A stretch of 64,000 nt of DNA from Sphingopyxis solisilvae (GTDB lineage: Bacteria; Pseudomonadota; Alphaproteobacteria; Sphingomonadales; Sphingomonadaceae): contig NZ_JADKYM010000008.1 in the NCBI RefSeq assembly GCF_015475875.1, positions 62,001 through 126,000 of the forward strand, written 5' to 3'. Of this stretch, positions 16,084 through 25,094 are shown one piece after another (positions within the stretch are counted from its first letter, which is position 1; every line of letters starts with the position of its first letter). Made by a program: the position numbers and the translations under genes. The notes beneath the pieces were generated by a model. That model was not told the origin of the DNA, did no database searches, and saw nothing but the letters and a program-made list of their open reading frames with translations.

Positions 16084-16978
16084 CGAGCTCTCCCTGGAAA
16101 AGGCCGCCGATCGACAGGTCGAAACGCGCCGGATCGTTTTCGGCGAGCGTGCGCACCGAGCCCACCGATTGTCCTGGGAAAGCCTGGTTTATCCATGCCT
16201 CGATCACCGAACCCGTCGAACCTGGCGTGCTGATGGCCGGGTCGGGAGGGAAGTGGTCGAGCGTGATCGCAGAGCGAATCATCTGTCCGGCGACCGAGCA
16301 GATGAGCATCCTCAGAACAATGTCCTCCTCGTTCTGGACCGCCTCCACGAACTCCGGACGGTCCTCATTAAGATAGAGGCGGACAGAACTCGTGAACTCT
16401 TGGTCGAGATGCTGCGGCGACCAGTCAAGGAACCATTGGGCATCCCGGTGACCTTCCGAAAACGCCTCTGCAAAGCTAACGGTTTCCATCGGGAAGCGCA
16501 TGCCCGCCGGATCGACGCTGATGCGGACGCTGTCCTTCCAGAGCCGGGCCCCGCGATGCTTCGGCGACAGGCGGCCGGTTGTCGAGCCGGTCGAATGGAG
16601 AACAAGCTCGGTCGCCAGATTCAGCGATCGCGACACGTCGTGACCATGAACCGCGATTTCGAGACTGGCGGTAGGATGCTCTGCGTCCAGCACTTGGCGC
16701 ACGACAATCTGCTGGCCTCGGGGAATACGTTGATTGCCGGTGCCCTGCGTGACGATGCAGAGAAACTGGAGGCTGTCGGGAGCAATGCCAATCTCGTCCG
16801 CAGCACGGGCGAAGTCCACACTCACATGACGCTCCATCCTGAGCGACGCCGAATAATCGAAATGCTCGATCTGATGGTTGTCGATCACGCACGGCTCGCC
16901 GTCGAGCGTTGCGAGCCAAGGGCTCGCCACGACGGCATCGCCGTCCGGGCGAAGGTACGGATATGCGATCTCGACCAT
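16073..16978 (-). CDS. Unrecognised fourth gene of the Z1 operon
   Basis: 301 residues. The start at 16978 forms a TGATG junction with the stop of the GHKL gene; codons upstream to 17128 are antisense overlap. It is beta-rich with no hydrophobic segment: MVEIAYPYLRPDGDAVV, then DYSASLRMERHVSVDFARAA, HSTGSTTGRLSPKHRG and IVLRMLICSVAGQMIRSAI. No catalytic motif is obvious. Tight coupling on both sides indicates a structural or adaptor subunit made in fixed ratio with the ATPase. Family not recognised. Confidence 0.75.
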   Translation of the reverse strand: MVEIAYPYLRPDGDAVVASPWLATLDGEPCVIDNHQIEHFDYSASLRMERHVSVDFARAADEIGIAPDSLQFLCIVTQGTGNQRIPRGQQIVVRQVLDAEHPTASLEIAVHGHDVSRSLNLATELVLHSTGSTTGRLSPKHRGARLWKDSVRISVDPAGMRFPMETVSFAEAFSEGHRDAQWFLDWSPQHLDQEFTSSVRLYLNEDRPEFVEAVQNEEDIVLRMLICSVAGQMIRSAITLDHFPPDPAISTPGSTGSVIEAWINQAFPGQSVGSVRTLAENDPARFDLSIGGLFQGELDAE

Positions 16979-18834
16979 CAGGAAACCTGCTCGGTTGCGG
17001 TCACCCGGATTCCGGCCGCGCCATCGTCGGGGAAAGCGATACGTGCGAACAATGTCGTGTCGGAGTTTGACGCGGCTACGATCCCCGTCGAAGTCGTCAG
17101 TCGGGTTCCCGCTTCGTCCTCCCAGCATATGAAGGATACATCCTGATCGTCATCCTCGGCGTCCGCGAGCGCGCCGTCCATCACTGCGGCAGGCGTGGCG
17201 ACGAGTCGCAGCGAATGGCCGCTGCTGTTGGCGACGTCGATCTGAAATACTGCCTCGACACCGTCAGTTCCTTCCTCGATCCTCCGGAACCGAGGTTCGC
17301 CGATGTGCCATTGACGCCGACCCGCTCCCCGGCCTCCGGAACCTCCACCGACACCGCCGCCGGGACGTCCGCCCCCCGCGCGCGTGTTGCCGAATATCGG
17401 GATGCAGTTGCCCAGTCGGTCTGCGGCCCGGGCAAGCGGAGGTTGCTCCGAACCTCCGGAGGCAGCGCCAGGCCCCGGATAGGCATATGACGTCGCAAGG
17501 TATTTCAGTCGAGACAGGGCGACCCGTACATACGTCTTCGCCCAGCTCTTTGGCATCTGATCCGGAATCCAGTCGTCATGTGCCGGCGGTTCGGCATCCG
17601 CGAAGGCCTGTTCGACCTCGGGGTCATCATTACATATGAAGACCCCGGCCCACTCGACCGTGTCACTCGGCAGCTGAGTGCCCTCGACATATTTCACGAC
17701 AAGCTCGACCGGCCGCATTAGGGCGATGTGCGCACTCGACGACGGCAGCAGGCTCTCGCCCTCCGGGACCAGATACCGGCGGGGTTGCCGGAATCCGCGC
17801 CGGATTGAGCATTTCCCAAGGTGCTGTATGGGGCGCTCGGAATCGATGTCGTACAGGTTAGGGCCGCCATCCTTCACGCAGCGATAGGCTTCGACAAACA
17901 GGTCCAGTGGTGGAAACTGCTCTGGTGCCGGCAGCGGCAGTACCTCGCCGTCGATCTCTACCTCGAACTCTATCGGCAATTCGCCGTCAAGTCCGGGCAG
18001 CATCTTTGGCCAGAAGTACCAAAGCAGCGCCTCCTGTATTTGCGCGCCAATGTCCTCCAGCGAAAGACCGTCGTCGAAGTCCGGATCCAGGACGACCAGC
18101 GTGGTTCCCGTAAGGCCATCGTCGCGGTCGGGCAGTCCCAGCAGCCGGCGAAGGCGAGCAGCCTGCTGCCCGGTTACCGGGTCCACCACATCCTCGTCTT
18201 CGACTTCAGTGCCCCACCAGTGGCGGCCAGTCAGGCGACCATGCTTCCTCATGTCGCGGGCCTCGCCGAGGTGGCAGGCAATGAAGCGATTGATGGGCTT
18301 CTCCTTAGAGGAAAGCGTCACGGTGTCGATCAGCACGGTGCTGCACCGGCTCAGCTGATAGAGCGAGCTCTTGCCATATCCGTAGGTGCCGCCTCCTCCG
18401 GCGACGTCGCGTCGCGCGCCCATGTTCCGGACGAAGTTGACGAAGTCGTTGGCTTCGCCCCGTTCGGGAATACGGTCAGCCCGGACCGGTCCGCCGAGGC
18501 CCGCCGTCTGCCAGTCGGAAATCTCCATAACCACCTGGCGATCGGCATCGAGGAACTCCCGGATACCCATGGCGGAGGACTGGTGAGGAGGCAGTTCGGC
18601 AAACACTTCCTCTTCCAGGATCGCGAGTTCCTTCGGCCGGAGTGCGCGCAGGCGAATACGGTAGCCGACACCGAAGTCCTCCCGTCTCGCATCCCACGAA
18701 TTCTGGACAGTCTCCCGGATCACGGTATCCAGCAAGCTTAGTGCCGGCGTGCCGAGGAGCTTCTTCATTCCGTCGGCCGTCATGCCTCCCGCAGCCTTGA
18801 AGCATTCCGCGTGAAGGGTCAGGGGTTCAGGCAT
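16978..18834 (-). CDS. GHKL (Hsp90/MutL/MORC-type) ATPase of the Z1 operon
   Basis: 618 residues. ATP-binding N-box TVIRETVQNSWDAR (37-50), a G1-type box ISDWQTAGLGG (105-115), and a glycine-rich lid GGGTYGYGKSS (147-157) identify the GHKL fold. The middle is a transducer-like region. Around residue 480-520 lies a Gly/Arg-rich linker, and the C-terminus is beta-rich. MutL/MORC-like ATPases of this kind are established members of restriction-like operons with Z1 helicases, methyltransferases and Vsr nucleases (Iyer, Abhiman and Aravind 2008). It overlaps the upstream PD-(D/E)XK gene by 16 bp. Confidence 0.85.
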   Translation of the reverse strand: MPEPLTLHAECFKAAGGMTADGMKKLLGTPALSLLDTVIRETVQNSWDARREDFGVGYRIRLRALRPKELAILEEEVFAELPPHQSSAMGIREFLDADRQVVMEISDWQTAGLGGPVRADRIPERGEANDFVNFVRNMGARRDVAGGGGTYGYGKSSLYQLSRCSTVLIDTVTLSSKEKPINRFIACHLGEARDMRKHGRLTGRHWWGTEVEDEDVVDPVTGQQAARLRRLLGLPDRDDGLTGTTLVVLDPDFDDGLSLEDIGAQIQEALLWYFWPKMLPGLDGELPIEFEVEIDGEVLPLPAPEQFPPLDLFVEAYRCVKDGGPNLYDIDSERPIQHLGKCSIRRGFRQPRRYLVPEGESLLPSSSAHIALMRPVELVVKYVEGTQLPSDTVEWAGVFICNDDPEVEQAFADAEPPAHDDWIPDQMPKSWAKTYVRVALSRLKYLATSYAYPGPGAASGGSEQPPLARAADRLGNCIPIFGNTRAGGGRPGGGVGGGSGGRGAGRRQWHIGEPRFRRIEEGTDGVEAVFQIDVANSSGHSLRLVATPAAVMDGALADAEDDDQDVSFICWEDEAGTRLTTSTGIVAASNSDTTLFARIAFPDDGAAGIRVTATEQVS

Positions 18835-19832
18835 GCGACAATCTCCTCGAGCAGGCCGTCGACGGAAGCCGCCGCCACGCGGAACCCGGAGGCGAAGTCC
18901 AGATCGACGCGGTACCGGAAGTGGCTGACGCCCGCGGGCAGCGGGTCCTCGGCAAATGAGGCCGGGGTGAGGCGCGGGAAACCATCCGCCACCGAATAGA
19001 ATTCGGTAGAAAGCATTCCGAACCTAAATCCGGTCCAGTCATTGGCAAGCTCCGAAGCATATCCGACCATCGCCAGACGATCGGCCACCGCGCCCGGGTC
19101 GCTCGCAATACGCAGTGCATGCTCGGCCTCACCCGGGATCGACAGCTCGCCAGCCGCATCAAATTCTAGGACGAGGTGCGCGAGATGAAGGGAGCCATCC
19201 TGCGGTGCCATCAACTGGTCGATTGCCGATACCTCTATCGTCCTCGATTGCGCCCGTAGCGATGTCTTGACCTCGATCGCCCTGCCACCGGCCCGGAAAT
19301 CATGGCGAGCTCCCGTCGGGCCGAGCCAGAGTTCCCAAGCGTCGTTCCGGACGGCCAGCAGCCGGTTCAGGATCACGAGCTCACCGAGCAGCCCGAGCGC
19401 GACCTCCAGCGTCGGGCGATCGCGGTTGGCGCCAACCAGCAGGCTGCGGAAGTCGGTGATTGCTTCCTCGATACCGCGGGCAGGCTCGCCCCCGGCGCCG
19501 AGGCGCCGGATTATGTCGGCAACTACCTTCTCGAACACTGCCTCCAGTCGTTCACCGCGACAGGTGAGGTCGATGAAGCGGACCGGCAAGCCTCGCTGAA
19601 GGAGGACGCTGTCGCGAAGTTCAAGGCCGTTCGTGTCGTCGATTGCGGGGAACCTCTCGCCCGGCATTAACGGGACGAGCAGCCGGGCTTCGCGCTCGGT
19701 TCCGATCGCGAGCCTGACCGGGCCAGCGCGGACTTCGACGTCAACGACAAGGGAGGGGACGCCTAGGTCGTTGTTGCGACCCGTCTCCTCCCTCAGGCGC
19801 TTCCATCCTACACCGGCGAGCGTGTCCGTCAT
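18819..19832 (-). CDS. DUF4420-type PD-(D/E)XK motif protein
   Basis: 337 residues. Central helix LGLLGELVILNRLL (Glu151), then WLGPTGARHDFR (Asp178) and GRAIEVKTS (Glu187-x-Lys189), give the complete E...D...ExK site of a PD-(D/E)XK nuclease. This arrangement, with the GEL...LWxGP...HDF...EVK signature, is that of DUF4420 proteins, which accompany Z1 helicases in defence loci. The N-terminal third is beta-rich and may contact partners. It overlaps the Z1 gene by four bases (ATGA) upstream and the GHKL gene by 16 bp downstream. It is the likely DNA-cleaving subunit of the system. Confidence 0.85.
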   Translation of the reverse strand: MTDTLAGVGWKRLREETGRNNDLGVPSLVVDVEVRAGPVRLAIGTEREARLLVPLMPGERFPAIDDTNGLELRDSVLLQRGLPVRFIDLTCRGERLEAVFEKVVADIIRRLGAGGEPARGIEEAITDFRSLLVGANRDRPTLEVALGLLGELVILNRLLAVRNDAWELWLGPTGARHDFRAGGRAIEVKTSLRAQSRTIEVSAIDQLMAPQDGSLHLAHLVLEFDAAGELSIPGEAEHALRIASDPGAVADRLAMVGYASELANDWTGFRFGMLSTEFYSVADGFPRLTPASFAEDPLPAGVSHFRYRVDLDFASGFRVAAASVDGLLEEIVACLNP

Positions 19833-22657
19833 GCGGCTTGCCCGTCAGCGCCGACGTCCGCCTCGACATCCTCTTCCTCACCATCGTCATGGTCGATCGG
19901 CACTCGGACGTAGCTGGTCTTCGTCCCGCGATCAGGAAGCGCCAGCCCGACTGCCAGGATGTCACTCACCGCGTCCAGCGGTTCGCGGAGCTTGTCGGAC
20001 CTGGGCGTCGAGTTCGCGTCGATCGCGTACAGCAGCAGAAGCGGGATACGGTCACCCACCTGCGCCTGCCGGAACTCCTTGATTGAGTCCCATGAGGGGT
20101 CGTCCGGGCTGCCGTTCACGTCCATGAGCAGGTCTTGGCGCGACATCAGGCCCTTGATGTCGGCAAGACCATCCCGGGTCAGACCCTTGAGGCGGGCGCG
20201 ATTGACGAGACCGACCTTTCCGAACGCGCCGAGCGGGAGGTTGGACTTGTTCTTTCCGCCAGCCTCGACGATGCCCACATTCCACGTTTTGTAGGGCTGA
20301 TCTGCCCTTCCGGCCTCGAGGCGGATGTACTCGAGCAGCTTGCCCGAAACGAGATCGCGCTGATCGCTCCGGTAGTTCTCGAGGAACGCCATGGCGTCCT
20401 CGTAGGTGACTCCCGTAATGAGCCGCCCACGCGGTACCGTCGTGATGCCCTCGCCGGCGGCCGCGTCTATCAGCCTGGAGGCCGCCGTCCAGTTGTGGTC
20501 GAGCGTATCCTTATCCCGGTGCGGAAAACGGATGGTCTGGAGATGCTCGCCGGAGAAGCTGACATCGCATGCCTGCGCGGCGTACATCTTCTTCGCTGCA
20601 GTGATCGCCATGCCCGGAATCCGCCGCACGCGGATCGAGAAGTCTGCCGGCGTTATGTCACGCTTGCGGTACTGCTGGATATCGGCGCGGATTTCCGCTT
20701 CGACAGAGGCGAGGTCGCGAAAGGCACCCTGCAGGTCATCGGTCATCCAGATGCGGGGAAGGTCCGCATAGCCGAGACGAAAGCCGAACCAGCGCCCCAT
20801 CTGGAGAAGGGTATCATACTGGTTAGACGACCGGACGAAGTAGCTGACCACCAGCCCCTCGATGGTAAGGCCGCGTGCTAGGACCGAGCCGCCGACCACG
20901 ATGTATTTTTTGGGCCCTTTCGTGTAGTCGAGGCGCGTCTCACTGTCGCTGTTCTCGACGACGATCTCGATGTCAGCGAGTACCTGCCCGAGCTGCTCGC
21001 GGACGGCTGCGAAGGACACAGGCGCCAGCTCGAAGCGGGACGCATCCACCCTAGCTGTTTCGTCGTGCCAGAGCTTCTCGAGCCGTTTCAGGACGGTCTT
21101 GTCGTCCTTCGCTAGTTTTGCCGCGATTTCAGCTTTCCAGTCGCTGATCTTGTCGGCGAGCGCGTGATGGGGGTGCGTGTAGACCGTGGTGTGCACGAGC
21201 ATCGAGCTGTGGTCGGCGGACTGACCTCGCACGTACCGGCAGGCTGTCGCGAGCAGGAAGTAGCACAGGGAATCCGCTAGGGAGCCCGGGATAGCCGGTT
21301 CGAACGTGAGTCGATCCTTCGCCGACGGCGGCCGTACCAGCGGTACGTCTGCGTCGGGCACGTCCCGGATCATGTCCAGTCCGGCTTCTTCGGGGGTTTC
21401 CTCGTCGGCCTCGATGGCGTCCCTGCCGAACAGGCTCTCCGGACCGAAATAGCCGTCGGGCTTCGGCAGGTCGGTGATGAAGTCCTCAGGGTAGAGGTCG
21501 TCCAGACCGCCCGTCGGCTTCTCCGGATTGATCAACACGTTGGCAAACGGTGTCGCCGTGTAGCCGACATACTGGGCCTTCGGCAGTGCGGCGAGGATCC
21601 TGCGAATCCGTTCGTTGATGGCGGTCATGTTGTATTGACTGCCGGTCGCGTTGACGCCGGCCTGGTCGCACTCGTCGTCGATGATCAGTACAGGCATGCG
21701 CGCGCGATGGGTGGGGGGCGTCTTCTGGATCGTAGCTAGCAGTGCATCGAGCGGCGCCACGTTCTTCTTTACCGCGGCGATCTGCACGGCATCCATGATC
21801 GAGAACCACTTGCTGGCCGGCTTGTGAAAATCGGTATCGCTCGTCGTGTGGAGGTGCCAGCCATACTTGTTTCGGTCGAGCAGATCGAGTTCGAGCCTGT
21901 CCTGCGTCTGCCTGCGTAGAGAGTTGGTCATGCCCGTCAGGACGATGACAAAGCGATAGCCTGCGTCCACAGCCTTGGCGATCACGGCCTCCATGTTCGC
22001 CGTCTTGCCGCTCTGCACGTACCCTACCACCAGGCCGCGACCACGGAACTCCGATTGCCCAGGGTTCTCGAGCAGAGAGACGACCTCCGTTGACGTTGCG
22101 TCGATGCTTTCAACGGTCTCCTTCGGCCACTTCTTCCTCGTGAGGAGGTAAGACTCCAGTTTGGGCCAGTGCTGGTCCCCCGCGCGCGGGCCGTCGTACC
22201 AGTGCGGACGACGCGGCTTGCGCAGCGAATAGTTGCCGAGGAATTCGATCTTCTTCTCGTAGGCGGACTCGAGCTCTGCGACGGCAGCCTTCCAGTTCGC
22301 TTCATGCTGTGCGTCCAGCGGCCCGAGGAAGCGCTCGAACGAGGCACGCGCTTCGTGTGCGGCCGTTTCGAGGTCCAAGCCGGCAGCCTGTTCCTTACGG
22401 ATGTTTGTCACCCAAGCTTCGACCTGTCCGGCGGCGGGGGGGGGGAGAGGCGGTGCATCCGCTTCACCGATGAGCGATGCTACCGAAACACCGTAGTTCG
22501 CGGCCAATGCCTTCAGGATGTCGATACCAGGATTGGAAGCGATCCCGCGCTCGAGTTCCGATAGATATGCTTTCGAAGCGCCGATCTTATCAGCGACTTG
22601 CTGAAGCGATTCGCCCGTTCCGGCGCGCAATTTCTTGAGAAGGGTGGGAAGGGACAT
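19829..22657 (-). CDS. Z1-domain helicase-like ATPase with N-terminal XRE domain
   Basis: 942 residues. The start at 22657 has GGAGAG upstream; the longer reading to 22801 is not supported. Residues 5-62 form a Cro/C1-type helix-turn-helix (LQQVADKIGASKAYLSELER). The Z1 ATPase follows: Walker A GYVQSGKT (212-219), Walker B-like VLIIDDECDQAG, motif III-like YTATPFANVLIN, and a downstream VGGSVLARGLTIEGL box with QMGRWFGFR (motif VI type). It is the first gene of a five-gene, overlapping operon. The fused DNA-binding domain could target the machine or autoregulate the operon. Z1 helicases are known from MutL/Z1/AIPR-type defence systems; the exact mechanism is not established. Confidence 0.88.
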   Translation of the reverse strand: MSLPTLLKKLRAGTGESLQQVADKIGASKAYLSELERGIASNPGIDILKALAANYGVSVASLIGEADAPPLPPPAAGQVEAWVTNIRKEQAAGLDLETAAHEARASFERFLGPLDAQHEANWKAAVAELESAYEKKIEFLGNYSLRKPRRPHWYDGPRAGDQHWPKLESYLLTRKKWPKETVESIDATSTEVVSLLENPGQSEFRGRGLVVGYVQSGKTANMEAVIAKAVDAGYRFVIVLTGMTNSLRRQTQDRLELDLLDRNKYGWHLHTTSDTDFHKPASKWFSIMDAVQIAAVKKNVAPLDALLATIQKTPPTHRARMPVLIIDDECDQAGVNATGSQYNMTAINERIRRILAALPKAQYVGYTATPFANVLINPEKPTGGLDDLYPEDFITDLPKPDGYFGPESLFGRDAIEADEETPEEAGLDMIRDVPDADVPLVRPPSAKDRLTFEPAIPGSLADSLCYFLLATACRYVRGQSADHSSMLVHTTVYTHPHHALADKISDWKAEIAAKLAKDDKTVLKRLEKLWHDETARVDASRFELAPVSFAAVREQLGQVLADIEIVVENSDSETRLDYTKGPKKYIVVGGSVLARGLTIEGLVVSYFVRSSNQYDTLLQMGRWFGFRLGYADLPRIWMTDDLQGAFRDLASVEAEIRADIQQYRKRDITPADFSIRVRRIPGMAITAAKKMYAAQACDVSFSGEHLQTIRFPHRDKDTLDHNWTAASRLIDAAAGEGITTVPRGRLITGVTYEDAMAFLENYRSDQRDLVSGKLLEYIRLEAGRADQPYKTWNVGIVEAGGKNKSNLPLGAFGKVGLVNRARLKGLTRDGLADIKGLMSRQDLLMDVNGSPDDPSWDSIKEFRQAQVGDRIPLLLLYAIDANSTPRSDKLREPLDAVSDILAVGLALPDRGTKTSYVRVPIDHDDGEEEDVEADVGADGQAA

Positions 22658-22706
22658 TTTCTCTCCGTGATCTGCTTGACTGGGCCGCCGTCCGTTGTTG
22701 CAGATG

Positions 22707-22735
22707 CACATTCCATTTTGGAAGACAAATGTCAA
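22707..22735 (-). promoter_or_regulatory. Candidate promoter and operators of the Z1 operon
   Basis: On the minus strand TTGACA (22735-22730), a 17-bp spacer and AATGTG (22712-22707) precede the Z1 start by about 50 bp. Two small inverted repeats overlap it: GACATTTGTC (22733-22724) and TTCCAAAATGGAA (22723-22711). The encoded protein carries its own XRE domain, so autorepression here is plausible. The -10 is weak. Confidence 0.4.
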
Positions 22736-22739
22736 TCGT

Positions 22740-23105
22740 CTGCCAAAACATACAGCTGTGTTCGCTGAAACGTTTTCCGTCGCCTCCGCCGCGCATCTCA
22801 AGTGCGGTCAATACGGCACGCGGATCGATCTGATCCAGTCTGGACCTACCTTGACATAATTCTCAGGAAGCGTCGCCATACCTTCTGCTGGTGTGCGCAG
22901 TCCTCGAAGCAAAGGTCCGTTTTTGGCCGGTTACGGACTGGCAGGTTTCGAAGAGACACGGGGCTATAGCTGCCATTCCCGCTCCATCCTCGTAGGCTGG
23001 ACCCACCGCGTTTAATCTGACCTCATACGAATTTGTCAGAACGTGCCCAGACGCAGGTCGCGCCAAAGACAGCGATTACCCTCAAGACCAGGAGCAGATT
23101 TTCAC
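22740..23105. other. Intergenic spacer without a supported gene
   Basis: This 366-bp gap lies between the Z1 promoter and the end of the AraC-type gene. I see a short weak hairpin (GTCCGT 22915-22920 with ACGGAC 22933-22938) and scattered codon-like stretches suggestive of decayed coding DNA, but no credible ORF. Confidence 0.5.
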
Positions 23106-24008
23106 TTAAGCGGCCGCCTCTCTGGCGAATTTCCCGGGTGGACAGCCCTGTCGTTTACGAAATGCCGTACTGAACGCGCTGGCCGATTCATAGCCGATTT
23201 CGTCCGCAATCCGATCGAGCGATTTGGCGCCTTCTGCGAGCGCCTGCTTTGCGATCGCCATTCGCCAGCGCGCCAGATATTCGATAGGCGGGCAGCCCAT
23301 AACCTCTCCAAACCGGGCCGAGAATGCCGAGCGCGACATGCCGGCGACGGCGGCGAGGCCGCCGACCGTCCAACCCGCGCGGACGTCTGCGTGGATCGCC
23401 CCCAGCGCGCGGGCGAGCCCCGGATCGCGCATGCCGTTCAACAGACCCGCGGCCGCGCCATCCGTCAAAACGCTCTGCCAGCGCAGCGCCTCGATCAGCA
23501 GGGCCTCCAGCATCCGCCGGAGGAGCAGGTCCTTGCCAGGACGATCGGCAGCGCATTCCTCGGCGAGCAGGTCAATGAGCCGTCCGAAGCGCGTCGCCCT
23601 GCCCTGCGATGCGGGAATATGGATGCGGCCCGGGAGCAAGGCAAGGAGCAGCGGTGCGTTCACCCGATCGAATGCGAAGCTGCCGCCGAGCGCGACGAAA
23701 TCGGGCTCCCCTTCCCCATCGCCATAGCGGACAGGCTCGACGCGCGGTTCGACAGAATCGCACCGGATGCCCGGTTCGCTGCTCAGCGTAAAAGCAGGCG
23801 TCGTCGGAAGGAGAAGGAAATCGCCCGGCATCAGAAGAAGCGGCGCCTCGCCTGCGAACGTCAGCCAGGCACTCCCGGCTAGAACGATGGTGAAGCCGGG
23901 TGCATCATGGGCGGCATAGCGAACCCCCCATGCCCCCTTGCCGGAGATGGGTTTGGAGACGGCCGCGTCTGGGCGCAGCAGGGAGACGACATCACTCAAG
24001 GGATCCAT
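23106..24008 (-). CDS. AraC-family transcriptional regulator
   Basis: 300 residues. The N-terminal cupin-type sensor (AAHDAPGFTIVLAGSAWL, then PLLLMPGDFLLLPTT) is followed at about 195-295 by two AraC helix-turn-helix motifs: GWTVGGLAAVAGMSRSAFSA and KSLDRIADEIGYESASAFST ending in the family signature FRKRQGCPPGKF. The neighbouring divergent gene is a short-chain dehydrogenase, the usual target of this subgroup. The promoter TAGACA-N17-TATAAT lies 33-61 bp upstream of its start. It senses an unknown small molecule. Confidence 0.88.
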   Translation of the reverse strand: MDPLSDVVSLLRPDAAVSKPISGKGAWGVRYAAHDAPGFTIVLAGSAWLTFAGEAPLLLMPGDFLLLPTTPAFTLSSEPGIRCDSVEPRVEPVRYGDGEGEPDFVALGGSFAFDRVNAPLLLALLPGRIHIPASQGRATRFGRLIDLLAEECAADRPGKDLLLRRMLEALLIEALRWQSVLTDGAAAGLLNGMRDPGLARALGAIHADVRAGWTVGGLAAVAGMSRSAFSARFGEVMGCPPIEYLARWRMAIAKQALAEGAKSLDRIADEIGYESASAFSTAFRKRQGCPPGKFAREAAA

Positions 24009-24040
24009 TTGGACGATCCGTAACTATTATTGGATATTTG

Positions 24041-24069
24041 ATTATATATCGTATTGACTTGCCTGTCTA
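24041..24069 (-). promoter_or_regulatory. Sigma-70-type promoter of the AraC-family gene
   Basis: On the minus strand TAGACA (24069-24064), a 17-bp spacer and a perfect TATAAT (24046-24041) predict a start near 24034 and a 26-nt leader. The AT-rich stretch also lies just upstream of the divergent SDR gene, so the regulator can act in both directions from here. Confidence 0.6.
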
Positions 24070-24102
24070 TCTCCTGGTGACCGACGTTCAAGGAGACAGA
24101 CA

Positions 24103-24852
24103 ATGACCGACACCATCCTCATCACCGGTACCTCATCAGGCTATGGCAAGGCCATCGCCGAGCATTTCTTGAACGAAGGCTGGCATGTCATCGCCACGAT
24201 GCGCCGCCCGCAAGCTGCCGCGTTCGAAGCCGAGACCAGCCGGCTTCGCGTCTTGCCGCTCGACGTGACGGACGCCAACAGCATTGCATCGCTGATCAAG
24301 GCCGCCGGCCCCATCGACGTGCTGGTCAACAATGCCGGCATTGGCGCGGTAGGCGCGTTCGAAGCGACGCCGATGGCGCTGGTACGCCAACTCTTCGAAA
24401 CGAACACGATCGGCGTGATGGCCATGTGTCAGGCAGTTATCCCGCAAATGCGGACGCGCCGCGCGGGCACAATCGTCAACGTGACCTCGAGCGTCACGCT
24501 TGGCGCCTTCCCCTTGGCCGCGGCATATACGGCGAGCAAACAGGCGATCGAGGGATTCACCGGTTCGCTGGCGCATGAACTGGCTCATTTCGGCATCCGC
24601 GCGAAACTGGTGGAGCCCGGTTACGCACCGACCACGCGGTTTGGCGCCAATGCCATCATGCCGGTCGATCAGCTCATCCCCGAAACCTATGCCGCCTTCG
24701 CCCATCCTATCATGGAAGCGTTCGCAGCGCCGACCCTGACGACGCAAGAGAGCGATGTTGCCGAAGCTGTGTGGAACGCCGTTCATGACACTGGGGGGCA
24801 ATTGCGCTTTCCGGCAGGCCACGATGCCCGAGCGCTCGCCGGAGCGTATTGA
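24103..24852 (+). CDS. Short-chain dehydrogenase/reductase (SDR)
   Basis: 249 residues with AGGAGA eight bases upstream. The classical SDR pattern is complete: cofactor loop TGTSSGYGKAIA (8-19), NNAG (IDVLVNNAGIGAVG), catalytic Ser in NVTSSVT, and YTASK with the Tyr and Lys. R rather than D after strand 2 (ATMRRP) favours NADP(H). It is divergent from the AraC-type regulator, its probable controller. The substrate cannot be told from sequence. Confidence 0.92.
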   Translation: MTDTILITGTSSGYGKAIAEHFLNEGWHVIATMRRPQAAAFEAETSRLRVLPLDVTDANSIASLIKAAGPIDVLVNNAGIGAVGAFEATPMALVRQLFETNTIGVMAMCQAVIPQMRTRRAGTIVNVTSSVTLGAFPLAAAYTASKQAIEGFTGSLAHELAHFGIRAKLVEPGYAPTTRFGANAIMPVDQLIPETYAAFAHPIMEAFAAPTLTTQESDVAEAVWNAVHDTGGQLRFPAGHDARALAGAY

Positions 24853-25094
24853 GGGAACAGATGCATGGTTGGGACGGCGTCACTAACATCAGGGTTCCGG
24901 AATACGTGCGCGCCCGTTCGTTTTCTCGATAGGTTAGCAGTAAAATGTATCAACTGGCCGCTTTCAGACGGTCAGCTTCCAGATTTGGCTCGCGAGAAGC
25001 AGCCGTCGCATCCCTGGGCGCAATGAAACAATCCGACAACATTGAATTCCCGGAACGTCAGCTAGCTTGAAGGGTCGCGCGAGACGCGATGAAG

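Noticed and set aside
24944..25070. 41-codon plus-strand ORF between the SDR and LysR genes
   Set aside because: No ribosome site, no recognisable composition or homology; left unannotated.
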